In this document: positions 27,201 to 34,916 of the stretch, in pieces
Layout: every line of letters begins with the position of its first letter
Position numbering within the stretch: position 1 is the stretch's first letter
From: Rhizonema sp. NSF051
GTDB taxonomy: Bacteria > Cyanobacteriota > Cyanobacteriia > Cyanobacteriales > Nostocaceae
Assembly (NCBI GenBank): GCA_029379265.1
Contig: JAQYWN010000004.1
Span: 1-36,678 of the forward strand
Direction of reading: 5' to 3'
Length of the DNA stretch: 36,678 nucleotides
Translations under genes and position numbers: made by a program
Notes under the pieces: generated by a model
What the model was told of the DNA's origin: nothing
The model's database searches: none
What the model saw: the letters and a program-made list of their open reading frames with translations, nothing else

Positions 27201-28307
27201 CTACCCGCACCGAATACTTTCAGCCAAAGTCTAGAAATTGACTTTCTTCCACCTCGCGACACCTTGGAACTCCAACTCGTGCACATTTGGGAAGAAGTTC
27301 TGAATGTTCACCCTGTCGGAGTACGAGACGACTTCTTTAAGCTTGGAGGTCATTCCTTTTTAGCCATAAGCCTGATGGCTCGAATTCAAGAGAAGTTTGG
27401 AAAAAATTTACCCTTAGCGACACTCTTACAAAACGCGACTGTTGAACACTTGGCGAGTATTCTGCGAAAGCATTCAGATTCCTTCTCCTGGTCTACCCTG
27501 ATACCTATTCAGCCAAGTGGTTCTAAGCGACCTTTATTCTGCATCTATCCAGATGGTGGCACAATTTTATGGTACACGTATTTAGCACGTCATCTAGGTT
27601 CAGAACAACCTTTTTATGGGCTGCAATCACTGTCTCTTGATCAGGAACATAAGTTTCACACTCAGATTGAAGACATAGCGGCTCATTATATCGAAGCGAT
27701 ACAAACTGTTCAGCCGCAAGGTCCTTACCAGCTTTTAGGCTGGAGTTTTGGCGGTCTGGTAGCCTTCGAGATGGCCCAACAGCTCCAAGTACAAAACCAG
27801 CAGGTATCGTTTTTAGGGTTGCTGGATGTCGCTGCTGTACGTATGGCTTCTGAAGAACTCCAACAACCAGACGACGCAGCTTTCTTAGTCAAACTATATA
27901 ACGAGTACATTCCCCTTTCATTGGATCACCTCCGGCAACTCGAACCAGACGAGCGGCGACTTTATATAATAGAGCAAGTAAAGCAACTCAATCTGATACC
28001 TCCAGATTTTGGGCTGGCTCAAGCACAACGTCTACTACAGACTATAGAAAGGAACCAGCGAGCCGTAAATACATACAAAATCCAAATATATTCGGAAAAG
28101 GTCATCCTTTTCCAAGCTAGCGAGGGAGTAGCAATAAGTTCCCAGGACTCAACCTTGGGCTGGAGAGAGTTAACTACTGAAGGAGTAGAGATACATTGGA
28201 TTCCTGGTAATCACCGCACCATAATTCAGGAACCTCATGTCCAGGTACTTGCTGAACATCTGCGTACTTGCCTTGAGAAGTTGCAGGCGAATGATGGAGG
28301 GAAATGA
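24231..28307 (+). CDS. NRPS4: C-A(Gly)-PCP-thioesterase, terminal module
   Basis: Last module of the line; residue numbers count from the track start at 24228. The N-terminal segment (DALSPKKRALFELLLKEQ) looks like a docking helix for the PKS2 ACP. C domain: intact HHIVSDG around His179. A domain: FDIAAL at ~699 and pocket DILQLGMIWK, the same Gly-type code as the second A domain of NRPS2. Its A7 motif is YKTEDL instead of the usual YKTGDL, and A10 is NRKIDRNAL. PCP: Ser1043 in LGGHSFL. Thioesterase: Ser1173 in GWSFGG, Asp1200 in LLDVAA and His1329 in GNHRTI form a complete triad, so the chain is released by hydrolysis or cyclisation; the sequence does not say which. The gene overlaps the end of PKS2 by eight bases and ends the biosynthetic run. 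Confidence 0.95.
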   Translation: MNDLSKQIDALSPKKRALFELLLKEQNERVLRSQTIPRRKENNFVPLSFAQRRLCFLDQLHPNSFLYNLPSAVHLKGWLNVSVFSQSLNEIVRRHEALRTTFTTVAGQLVQAIAPTLTLTFPVVDLQKLSELERETEVQQLTIAEAQQPFNLTQGPLLRATLLQLDEAEHIVLLTMHHIVSDGWSIGVFIQELAAVYEAFFSGKPSPLPELSIQYADFAVWQQQWLTGEVLEAQINYWKQQLAGAPPLLELPTDRPRPPVESFQGGSWLFQINPALTEKLNVLSQNSGATLFMTLEAAFAILLSRYSGQKDILIGSPVANRNRREIEPLIGFFVNTLVLRTNFKGNPTFGELLTRVQEMALGAYAHQDLPFEQLVEELQPQRSLSHAPLFQVIFVLQNTPMSALELPGLILSPLLNESRTAKCDLTLSMIETAQGIVGNLEYNTDLFEPSTISRMAGHLQTLLCGIVANPQQRLSELPLLTQAETALQAEWNDTRVEYPQHRCIHELFECQVESTPDAVAVVFESEQLTYQELNARANQLAHYLRSLGVGPEVLVGICVERSLFMVIGMLGILKAGSAYVPLDPTYPQERLAFILEDAQVPVLLTQGHLVEALPQHKAKVICLDADWQTIAQYSQQNLVTQVTTYNLAYVIYTSGSTGRPKGVQIPHSALSNFLQTMQQTPGLTEQDTLLAVTTYSFDIAALEIFLPIIVGACLVIVSREVASDGTRLWAKLTDSNATVMQATPPTWQLLLAAGWSGNHQLKILCGGETLPGHLAYQLRNRCASLWNMYGPTETTIWSATCSVKTDSNIVPIGHPIAHTQFYILDQHGQLVPVGVPGELHIGGDGLARGYLNRPELTAQKFIPNPMSDKPGAYLYKTEDLARYDSNGNIEFLGRIDHQVKIRGFRIELGEIEAVLAQHPAVRETVVLAQETKPGDKQLVAYVVNSNEQTSTTNQLRKFLKEQLPEYMVPSVFVFLEALPLTPNRKIDRNALPAPNTFSQSLEIDFLPPRDTLELQLVHIWEEVLNVHPVGVRDDFFKLGGHSFLAISLMARIQEKFGKNLPLATLLQNATVEHLASILRKHSDSFSWSTLIPIQPSGSKRPLFCIYPDGGTILWYTYLARHLGSEQPFYGLQSLSLDQEHKFHTQIEDIAAHYIEAIQTVQPQGPYQLLGWSFGGLVAFEMAQQLQVQNQQVSFLGLLDVAAVRMASEELQQPDDAAFLVKLYNEYIPLSLDHLRQLEPDERRLYIIEQVKQLNLIPPDFGLAQAQRLLQTIERNQRAVNTYKIQIYSEKVILFQASEGVAISSQDSTLGWRELTTEGVEIHWIPGNHRTIIQEPHVQVLAEHLRTCLEKLQANDGGK

Positions 28308-28447
28308 GATGGTCTAATACAATAAACTACTGTGCAAAAATTTGAATTTTTAGAATATCAAAATAGAATAGCTTTTTTAAGCGGCATCCCTAGATCTATC
28401 TAAACCACAACCTGATTGTACAACGCCAAAATAACAGGACAAAAAGT

Positions 28448-29740
28448 ATGCGTATAAAAATTGTGGCATTGGCATCACCTGGCGGTACCCGAGCCTACGT
28501 CGCTCTTGGGCTAGGATTGCAACGGGCTGGTCACTCAGTACAACTAGCTACGGTTTCTTCTATGCAAGAGTTTGTTTGCAATTGCGGATTGAACTTTGTG
28601 CCTATAGAGTGTAATAAGTTTAAAAAGACAAGTCCACCAGTACCTTTCGGCAACAATCCCTTCGGTTTGAGCCGTAATTTTGGCAATTGGCTACGACCAG
28701 TGAACGAGAGTCTGCTACCTGTACTCTGGCAAATTTGCCAAGATGCAGACGTAATTGTTTTTAACCCAGAGACATTTGCCTGCTACGATATTGCTGAAAA
28801 ACTTGGCATACCTTGCTACGCAGCTTGTGAGAACCCCCGTCATCAAACACATGTTTTGCCTCATTTTCTTTTTCCTCACATACACATACCAACTGTTCCG
28901 CGTTTAGAAGAAATATACAACTGGCTGACCTACTCGTTGTTCGATCAACTCATCTGGCAATCTATTCGGCCACCAATTAACCAATGGCGACACGAAACCT
29001 TGCACTTACCTTCTCTTCCCCCTTGGTCAGGTGTGCTGGCGCGAATGCAGCAACAAAAAGTACCATTTCTTTACAGCTGTAGTCCTTCTTTTCTCCCTAA
29101 ACCGAATGACTGGCCAGACTGGGTATATATCACTGGCTATTGGTTTCTTGAACGTCCATCCAACTGGCAACCGCCCAGCGACCTAGTAGACTTTTTAGCT
29201 GCTGGACCACCGCCAATTTATCTTGAAACTTGGCATGAGAAAATTGGAGTAGAGACAGTTCGCAAAGTGCTATCTCAGACCGGACAGCGAGCTATTGTGC
29301 GAACCGTAGTCGGTGGGCTTCGTGATGCCAATTTTCCAGAAGATGAGATATTTACGATCCAATCGGTACCCCACGATTGGCTCTTCCCGCAAATGGCAGC
29401 TGTGGTGCATCACGGTGGTCATGGCACAACATTGAATGGTATACGTGCTGGCGTTCCTACAGTTACTATGCCCTATAATGGCGACCAGTTTCTCTTTGCC
29501 CGAAGAGTAGGGGAGTTAGGTTTAGGTCCACCGCCGATTGTACAAGAACAGCCTTCAGTAAAGAAACTAGTCGCGGCTATTCAAACTGCCATCAGCGATA
29601 CAACAATGCGATCGCGTGCTGTGGAGATGGGCAAACGGATTCAGGCAGAAGACGGAGTGGCGAAGGCAGTCGAAGCCTTCCACAGGCATTTACCATCTAA
29701 CTGGCAACACCCCAATATCCCAGCCAAATCTATCCATTAA
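28448..29740 (+). CDS. GT1-family glycosyltransferase (UGT/MGT type)
   Basis: Glycosyltransferase of 430 residues, normal for the GT1/MGT group that transfers sugars from nucleotide donors to small molecules, lipids or antibiotics. The N-terminus MRIKIVALASPGGTRAYVAL is the Rossmann-like acceptor domain start, with the sequence following a pattern of GHSVQLAT. The donor-binding C-terminal domain carries VVHHGGHGTT (His321-His322) and the region GVPTVTMPYNGDQFLFARR, hallmark residues of this family. There is no signal peptide or membrane segment, so it is cytosolic. It follows NRPS4 after 140 bases and is followed by the exporter gene. By position it probably glycosylates the peptide-polyketide, for example a Ser-derived or beta-hydroxyl group, but the sugar and acceptor cannot be read from the sequence. 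A possible Shine-Dalgarno AGGAC lies upstream of the ATG. Confidence 0.85.
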   Translation: MRIKIVALASPGGTRAYVALGLGLQRAGHSVQLATVSSMQEFVCNCGLNFVPIECNKFKKTSPPVPFGNNPFGLSRNFGNWLRPVNESLLPVLWQICQDADVIVFNPETFACYDIAEKLGIPCYAACENPRHQTHVLPHFLFPHIHIPTVPRLEEIYNWLTYSLFDQLIWQSIRPPINQWRHETLHLPSLPPWSGVLARMQQQKVPFLYSCSPSFLPKPNDWPDWVYITGYWFLERPSNWQPPSDLVDFLAAGPPPIYLETWHEKIGVETVRKVLSQTGQRAIVRTVVGGLRDANFPEDEIFTIQSVPHDWLFPQMAAVVHHGGHGTTLNGIRAGVPTVTMPYNGDQFLFARRVGELGLGPPPIVQEQPSVKKLVAAIQTAISDTTMRSRAVEMGKRIQAEDGVAKAVEAFHRHLPSNWQHPNIPAKSIH

Positions 29741-29753
29741 GGTTATGTAGTAA

Positions 29754-31031
29754 ATGCAAGTATTCATCCTGATCTGGTTTGGTCAACTTGTCTCGCTTAT
29801 CGGCTCCGGTTTCACTAGCTTTTCGCTAGGTATTTGGGTATACCAAAGTACTGGGAAAGTCACGCAATTCGCACTGATTTCTTTGTTCACTAGCCTGCCG
29901 GGCATATTGATATCACCATTAGCTGGTGCGCTTGTGGATCGCTGGGATCGACGCTCATGCATGCTGATTGCCGATACTGGGGCAGGACTGAGTACATTGT
30001 TGATTGCGCTGTTGCTCAATGCCAATCGGCTTGAAGTTGGGCACATTTACTTGGCTGTAGCGGTTAGTGCGACCTTCAACGCTTTCCGATGGCCAGCCTA
30101 TGGTGCTACAACTACGTTGCTTGTTCCTAAGCAACACCTTGGTCGCGCCAGCGGTATTGTGCACATGGCAGAGGCGGCTTCACGGCTGATTTCACCGATG
30201 CTTGCAGGCTTGCTAGTTGTAACTATTAGGCTTGAGGGGGTGATTCTAATTGACTGCGTTACTTTCCTCTTTGCCATGGTTACACTGATGCTCGTCCGAT
30301 TCCCTAAACCCAAAATTACCGTAGAGAATAAAGTGGAGAAAGGCTCGTTGTTGCACGAGACCACCTATGGTTGGACATACATCACTGCTCGACCTGGACT
30401 ATTCGGATTGTTAATATTCTTCGCTGTCAGCAATTTCTTCATAGGAGTTGTCACCGTGCTAGTTACACCTCTGGTGCTGGCTTTCACTTCGGCTGCCGTA
30501 CTTGGCACTGTGCTGTCCATCGGTGGGAGTGGTATGCTGGTTGGCGGTTTAGTGATGAGTGCTTGGGGCTGTCCGAAGAACCGCGTCCATAGCATACTCG
30601 GCTTGACACTGTTAGGTGGGCTGTGTATGCTATTTGCTGGACTTATGCCCTCTGTCCCGGTGTTTTTCGTTGTTACCTTGATCTACTACTTCAGTGTACC
30701 GATGATCAATGGCTGTGACCAAGCTATTTGGCAGAGCAAAGTGCCTCCTAATGTGCAGGGACGGGTCTTTGCCGTGCGAAGCATGCTTGCTTGGGCATCT
30801 CTGCCGCTTGCTTATCTTATCGCGGGACCGTTAGCAGATCAAGTCTTCGAGCCATTACTTGCCGTAGGAGGATCACTGGCTGGAAGTGTCGGACAGATCA
30901 TCGGTGTCGGGCGAGGACACGGCATTGCTTTGTTGTTTACTGTCATGGGAATACTCGACATGCTAACGGTAATGGGAGGTTATCTATATCTACCTCTACG
31001 GCTGCTAGAAGAACAACTGCCAGATGCGTAG
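29754..31031 (+). CDS. MFS transporter, MFS_3/EntS-like exporter
   Basis: Major facilitator superfamily protein of 425 residues, consistent with about 12 membrane helices. The N-terminus (FILIWFGQLVSLIGSG) and the loop LVDRWDRRS between helices 2 and 3 match the MFS_3 group, which contains the enterobactin exporter EntS. It is likely to sit in the inner membrane and export the product of this cluster. The gene starts 13 bases after the glycosyltransferase stop, so the two are probably co-transcribed. The N-terminus lacks the longer extension seen in some homologues, but the ATG used here is directly followed by the first helix. Known cyanobacterial precedent: an MFS exporter secretes schizokinen in Anabaena. 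Substrate remains inference from position. Confidence 0.85.
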   Translation: MQVFILIWFGQLVSLIGSGFTSFSLGIWVYQSTGKVTQFALISLFTSLPGILISPLAGALVDRWDRRSCMLIADTGAGLSTLLIALLLNANRLEVGHIYLAVAVSATFNAFRWPAYGATTTLLVPKQHLGRASGIVHMAEAASRLISPMLAGLLVVTIRLEGVILIDCVTFLFAMVTLMLVRFPKPKITVENKVEKGSLLHETTYGWTYITARPGLFGLLIFFAVSNFFIGVVTVLVTPLVLAFTSAAVLGTVLSIGGSGMLVGGLVMSAWGCPKNRVHSILGLTLLGGLCMLFAGLMPSVPVFFVVTLIYYFSVPMINGCDQAIWQSKVPPNVQGRVFAVRSMLAWASLPLAYLIAGPLADQVFEPLLAVGGSLAGSVGQIIGVGRGHGIALLFTVMGILDMLTVMGGYLYLPLRLLEEQLPDA

Positions 31032-31095
31032 ACGTACAGCTGAAGCGAAAAGTAAGCGTTACAAAATAGAATATTCTCTATATAAACCATGACAC

Positions 31096-32229
31096 TTACC
31101 TTCTGCCTTCTGCCTCCTGTCTTCTGCCTTGCCTGAAGGGCTTGTCAAACTTGGCTCGATTACGACGATTGCGCCACATGAAAATGCCAGTGATTAACAA
31201 TGCGGAAGGGACAAGACCAATCAGCACATACAAACATCGCATCCCCAATCCTCCATAAGCACCGTTATGTAGATAGAGCAGTAGATTATTAAGTTGTGCC
31301 GCTAGGGGTGCTTTCAAAGCATTATCCACCTGCAAAACTTTTCCACTATACTGATCGATGTAAACTTTGCTAAGACCGTACAAGTCTATGTCTTGAGGTA
31401 ACTTTTTATATACCTCAAATACCCCATTTGCCTCATGAGGCAACATAACCACAGTGTTTTTTCCTTCTCGTAAGGTGGTATCTGCTCTATGCAGGATCTG
31501 AGCCACCTGTAGGGGGGATTGACCTGCTACGAGCGTTGAGACAGGAGATCTTGGTAATGGTGTATGAGTTAACCAATAAGTGGCGCTTTCAAACTCGCTT
31601 CTGAACACCATCGCTGCTCCAGTTGAAGCAATCACGAGCAGGAATGCTGCGGCTAAAAAACCTACCACTTTGTGAAAATCGTAAGTGAGAAAGGGAGCAG
31701 GAGCTTTCCAGCGAATCCGAAAGCCTCGTATTCTGTTTCGCCATCCAGGCCAAATAACCAGCCCACTGACTACCAGTATCAAGAGTAACAAACCACAAAC
31801 GCCAACGAACTTGTAACCCACTTGTTCACCCATCAGCATATACATGTGGATGTACAAAATGAAGCTCATCAGAGTGTGCCCCCATTGCTGTGAACCCAGA
31901 ATAGCTCCGGTGTAGGGATTAAGGGAAACATCAATCCACTCGTCCTTAGGAGACTTCAACGCCACCATGTAGACTTCTTTAGAAGTACGAGGTAAAGTTA
32001 TGGAATGAAGTTCCATGTCGGAAAAGGCAGAGTGGACGGTATTCAACACAGCTTCTGGTGAAAGACGTTCGCCTTGGGGGACTACTTGCATCAGTTGAGG
32101 ATTCAGCAAGCTATTAATCTCTCGAGAAAAAACTAAGGCGCTACCTGTTAAGCCAATTACCAAGAGTACAAGACCGAGCAGAATACCGATAGAGCGATGA
32201 ATGGTTAATGCTATGGTTCGTAATTTCAT
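31096..32229 (-). CDS. PepSY-associated membrane protein, likely iron-uptake related
   Basis: Membrane protein of 377 residues in the PepSY/PepSY-TM family. Four membrane segments are visible: near the N-terminus (GILLGLVLLVIGLTGSALVF), around 145-163 (GLLLLILVVSGLVIW), around 190-212, and near 336-356. Soluble segments carry PepSY-like stretches (DVSLNPYTGAILG; YIDQYSGKVLQVD). Such proteins are often encoded with TonB-dependent siderophore receptors and have been proposed to help ferric reduction or release in the periplasm. AAGGAG lies nine bases before the ATG. The gene starts 50 bases after the receptor stop, so they form one operon. The last dozen residues (RQGRRQEAEGRR) are encoded by a heptanucleotide tandem repeat, which appears to have replaced the native C-terminus. 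It converges with the MFS gene across 64 bases. Confidence 0.85.
   Translation of the reverse strand: MKLRTIALTIHRSIGILLGLVLLVIGLTGSALVFSREINSLLNPQLMQVVPQGERLSPEAVLNTVHSAFSDMELHSITLPRTSKEVYMVALKSPKDEWIDVSLNPYTGAILGSQQWGHTLMSFILYIHMYMLMGEQVGYKFVGVCGLLLLILVVSGLVIWPGWRNRIRGFRIRWKAPAPFLTYDFHKVVGFLAAAFLLVIASTGAAMVFRSEFESATYWLTHTPLPRSPVSTLVAGQSPLQVAQILHRADTTLREGKNTVVMLPHEANGVFEVYKKLPQDIDLYGLSKVYIDQYSGKVLQVDNALKAPLAAQLNNLLLYLHNGAYGGLGMRCLYVLIGLVPSALLITGIFMWRNRRNRAKFDKPFRQGRRQEAEGRR
31100..31134 (+). repeat. Heptameric short tandem repeat (STRR-like)
   Basis: About five imperfect heptamers: CTTCTGC, CTTCTGC, CTCCTGT, CTTCTGC, CTTGCCT. Heptameric short tandem repeats are characteristic of heterocystous cyanobacteria. 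On the - strand they encode the final residues of the PepSY protein. Confidence 0.75.
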
Positions 32230-32279
32230 TATCCGGCTCTCCTTAAAATTTTATATTCTGGTCTCTAAACTCTTTCAAA

Positions 32280-34916
32280 TCAGAACTCAACAGATACTGT
32301 TCCCAGCAAAGTTAATGGCTCTCTAGGGTATGGACCATCAGAGCCGACTTCAAAATATTTAACACTGAAAAGATTTTTGATGTTAATAGCAAATTTGTAC
32401 TGATTGCGTCGATAGAAGATAGCAGCATCAGTTCTGACATAGGAAGGAAGTTTAAAGGTATTAGGTAATTGTACTTCTCGCTCTCCTGCATAATATAATC
32501 CGGCTCCAAACCCCAACCCCTGCAAATTACCTTTCTGAATTTCATAAGTTGTCCACAAACTGGCACTATTGTGCGGTATACCAATTAATTGAGCGCCAAC
32601 GGGAATTGTGTTGTCTTTAGTAACGAAAGCATCTGTGTAAGCGTAGGTGGCAATAATTTTCCATCCCGGTAAAATTTGACCTGCAATGTCCAGTTCAATA
32701 CCACGACTTCTCTGTTCGCCCGTCTGAATGCTAAATCTTGAATCAACTGGATCTACTGTCAGCACGTTCTGGCGGGTCAACTGGTAGAATGCCAGAGTCG
32801 CTGAGAGTTGCTTGTTGAGAAATTCCTGTTTCGCCCCAACCTCAAATTGCTCTGCTGTTTCCGGTTTGAACTGTTCATCAGTCCGACTTCTGCTAAAGTA
32901 CTGGGGATTGAAAGAGTTCGACCAGCTAAAATAGAGCGATGTCATCTCGCTTGGTTGATAAACAATACCTACTCGTGGAGAAAAATGACTGTTCGATTGC
33001 TCATTTGTCGTTTGGTTAGTCAGGGGATTAACATTGCTTGAATCATTTAAGTCCAAGCGCCCGCCAGCAAGAAGTTTGAGATTGGGAAGGAGCGAGATGA
33101 AATCCTGAAAGTAGATTCCAAGATTGTCTGAGCCATACTTACTAGCGTAACTTGGTGTGAACTCTCCAATCTTCGCATCATATTTTGGGTTAAAGATATC
33201 TATCGGATCTACTGATGCTTGAAGAAAAGCAAAGCTATATTTGTAACGTGCAAGTTCCACTCCTAGCAAGACATTGTGGCTTAAGGGTCCGGTGTTAAAC
33301 TTGCCGAAGATTTCATTTTGCAAAGTATAGTTTTCCTGTTCTTCATTGGGCGACTGACTCGCATAGCGGTCAAGCGTTCGTCGGTCCTCTTCCAAGGAGT
33401 TGTAAAATATTCCTCGGTTATTCCCACCAACTAAAAGTGCGTTAAACCCCTGCCGAAAGCGCCAGTTATCACTGAATTCATGCTCAAAATTGTAAGTAAT
33501 TGAAGTGGAGTGAAGCTCCTGATGGCTAAAACCTGGTACTCCTAAAAATCTATTAATAGGAAGTCTTAAGACTTCAGGCTCAGACGGGAATCCAAAATCA
33601 GCGACATGTTGGTAGCGTTGATACTCAAATTCAGTAGTCAGTTTGGTTCGCGGATCGATTTGCCATGTCAGTGCTGGTGCGACAAAAATACTTTCATTGT
33701 GATTAAAATCGCGGAAACCGTCTGCATTTTCATAAGCGAGATTGAGGCGATATAATAAAGAATTATTAGATGTAAGCGGTCCGGTCAAATCAATTGTTGG
33801 ACGGTAGAAGTTATAACTGCCAACAGTCAGGTTCGCTTCATAACGTGGCTCCGATAGAGGCTTTTTCGTGACTGTGTTGACAACTCCACCCACGCCAAAG
33901 GCACCGCCACCATAAAGGACTGAGCCAGGACCTTTGAGAAACTCAACTCGCTCGACATTCGCAACATCACGAGGACTATCAAAACCAAAATCTCGAAATC
34001 CATTGCGGAAATTTTCGCTCCCTTGCGAAAACCCGCGAATATATAAATTACCGATTGAGGATAAGCCGCCGTAACCTGGTGATCCCTGAACACCACTAAC
34101 ATTGTCGGTGAGTTCGTTGATACGCACTACCTGTCGGTCCTCAATCACTTGACGCGGGATCACTTGAATTGACTGTGGAATATTGCTTAGGGGAACTTCT
34201 AGCTTCGTTGCAGTGCTTGCAGTGGGTGGGTTGTAGCTGCCTTCTGGTTCACCTGTCACCACCAGTTCAATCGGTTCAGAGCCAGAAGCCGATGGTTTTG
34301 TTGGTGGTATTCCACTACTTGGCTTGTCGGTCCGAGGTTTTTGTGGTTGCGGCTGTTGCTGGGTGGAAGATACAGCACTTGTAAAGGCGAAAATTAGACC
34401 AGAATCGCTGTCAAACAATTCGACTTTTGGTAAACCTGCTTCGCCCGTCACTGTCACCAAGATACTATTAGCATCCTGATTCGTCACCGTTACCGATGTG
34501 ATTCCAGCAGTTGGGTTGTTGGAACGGAAGGAACTACCACTCTTATGATGCAGTTGAGCGTTAGAAATTATCGCGGTAAAGGTGTTTCCCTCACTCTTTG
34601 TTGTGGTTTGCAGCTTATCAGATGTAGGAGTTTCTAATATCACTTCCAGACCATTCGCAGTTGGGGAAAGGCGCACCCCTGTCACTTGTATCACTTGATT
34701 CTGTTTATTCTCCTGCGCCACCCAGTCCTTGACACTGGTATAGGGGTGCTGAATGTCACTTAGTTGAGGAATGTCTGTAATGAATTCTTTTCTATTTGTT
34801 ACCTCTTTAAGTTGTACCGCACTCTGTTTTATAACATCAGCACGCACTGGAGAAACCATTAGGACTGATACAGCTGCAAACAGCCACATCCCAATGGATA
34901 ATTTCTGTTGTTTCAC
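32280..34916 (-). CDS. TonB-dependent siderophore receptor with N-terminal AMIN domain
   Basis: Outer-membrane receptor of 878 residues for ferric siderophores. A signal peptide (about 1-26, ending PVRAD) is followed by an AMIN domain (about 76-178, from QVTGVRLSPTANGLEVIL), a Gln/Pro-rich linker, a TonB-box-like IELVVTG (216-222), a plug domain (from about 240: SNIPQSIQVIP, YIRGF, VEFLKGPGSVLYG) and a 22-strand-type barrel ending in the terminal Phe expected of outer-membrane proteins. The AMIN-plus-receptor fusion is typical of cyanobacteria. The start is GTG at 34916: it supplies the basic n-region (KQQKLS) of the signal peptide and has AGGGAG four bases upstream; the internal Met10 would lose that region. 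It heads an operon with the PepSY protein. Located next to an NRPS-PKS cluster with an exporter, it may import the cluster's product, but it could also take up another siderophore. Confidence 0.93.
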   Translation of the reverse strand: MKQQKLSIGMWLFAAVSVLMVSPVRADVIKQSAVQLKEVTNRKEFITDIPQLSDIQHPYTSVKDWVAQENKQNQVIQVTGVRLSPTANGLEVILETPTSDKLQTTTKSEGNTFTAIISNAQLHHKSGSSFRSNNPTAGITSVTVTNQDANSILVTVTGEAGLPKVELFDSDSGLIFAFTSAVSSTQQQPQPQKPRTDKPSSGIPPTKPSASGSEPIELVVTGEPEGSYNPPTASTATKLEVPLSNIPQSIQVIPRQVIEDRQVVRINELTDNVSGVQGSPGYGGLSSIGNLYIRGFSQGSENFRNGFRDFGFDSPRDVANVERVEFLKGPGSVLYGGGAFGVGGVVNTVTKKPLSEPRYEANLTVGSYNFYRPTIDLTGPLTSNNSLLYRLNLAYENADGFRDFNHNESIFVAPALTWQIDPRTKLTTEFEYQRYQHVADFGFPSEPEVLRLPINRFLGVPGFSHQELHSTSITYNFEHEFSDNWRFRQGFNALLVGGNNRGIFYNSLEEDRRTLDRYASQSPNEEQENYTLQNEIFGKFNTGPLSHNVLLGVELARYKYSFAFLQASVDPIDIFNPKYDAKIGEFTPSYASKYGSDNLGIYFQDFISLLPNLKLLAGGRLDLNDSSNVNPLTNQTTNEQSNSHFSPRVGIVYQPSEMTSLYFSWSNSFNPQYFSRSRTDEQFKPETAEQFEVGAKQEFLNKQLSATLAFYQLTRQNVLTVDPVDSRFSIQTGEQRSRGIELDIAGQILPGWKIIATYAYTDAFVTKDNTIPVGAQLIGIPHNSASLWTTYEIQKGNLQGLGFGAGLYYAGEREVQLPNTFKLPSYVRTDAAIFYRRNQYKFAINIKNLFSVKYFEVGSDGPYPREPLTLLGTVSVEF

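Noticed and set aside
2-28307. Anachelin biosynthesis
   Set aside because: Anachelin, as I recall it, needs Ser extended by two malonates in a row and a tyrosine-derived terminal group. Here each amino acid is extended once and the last module is Gly with a thioesterase.
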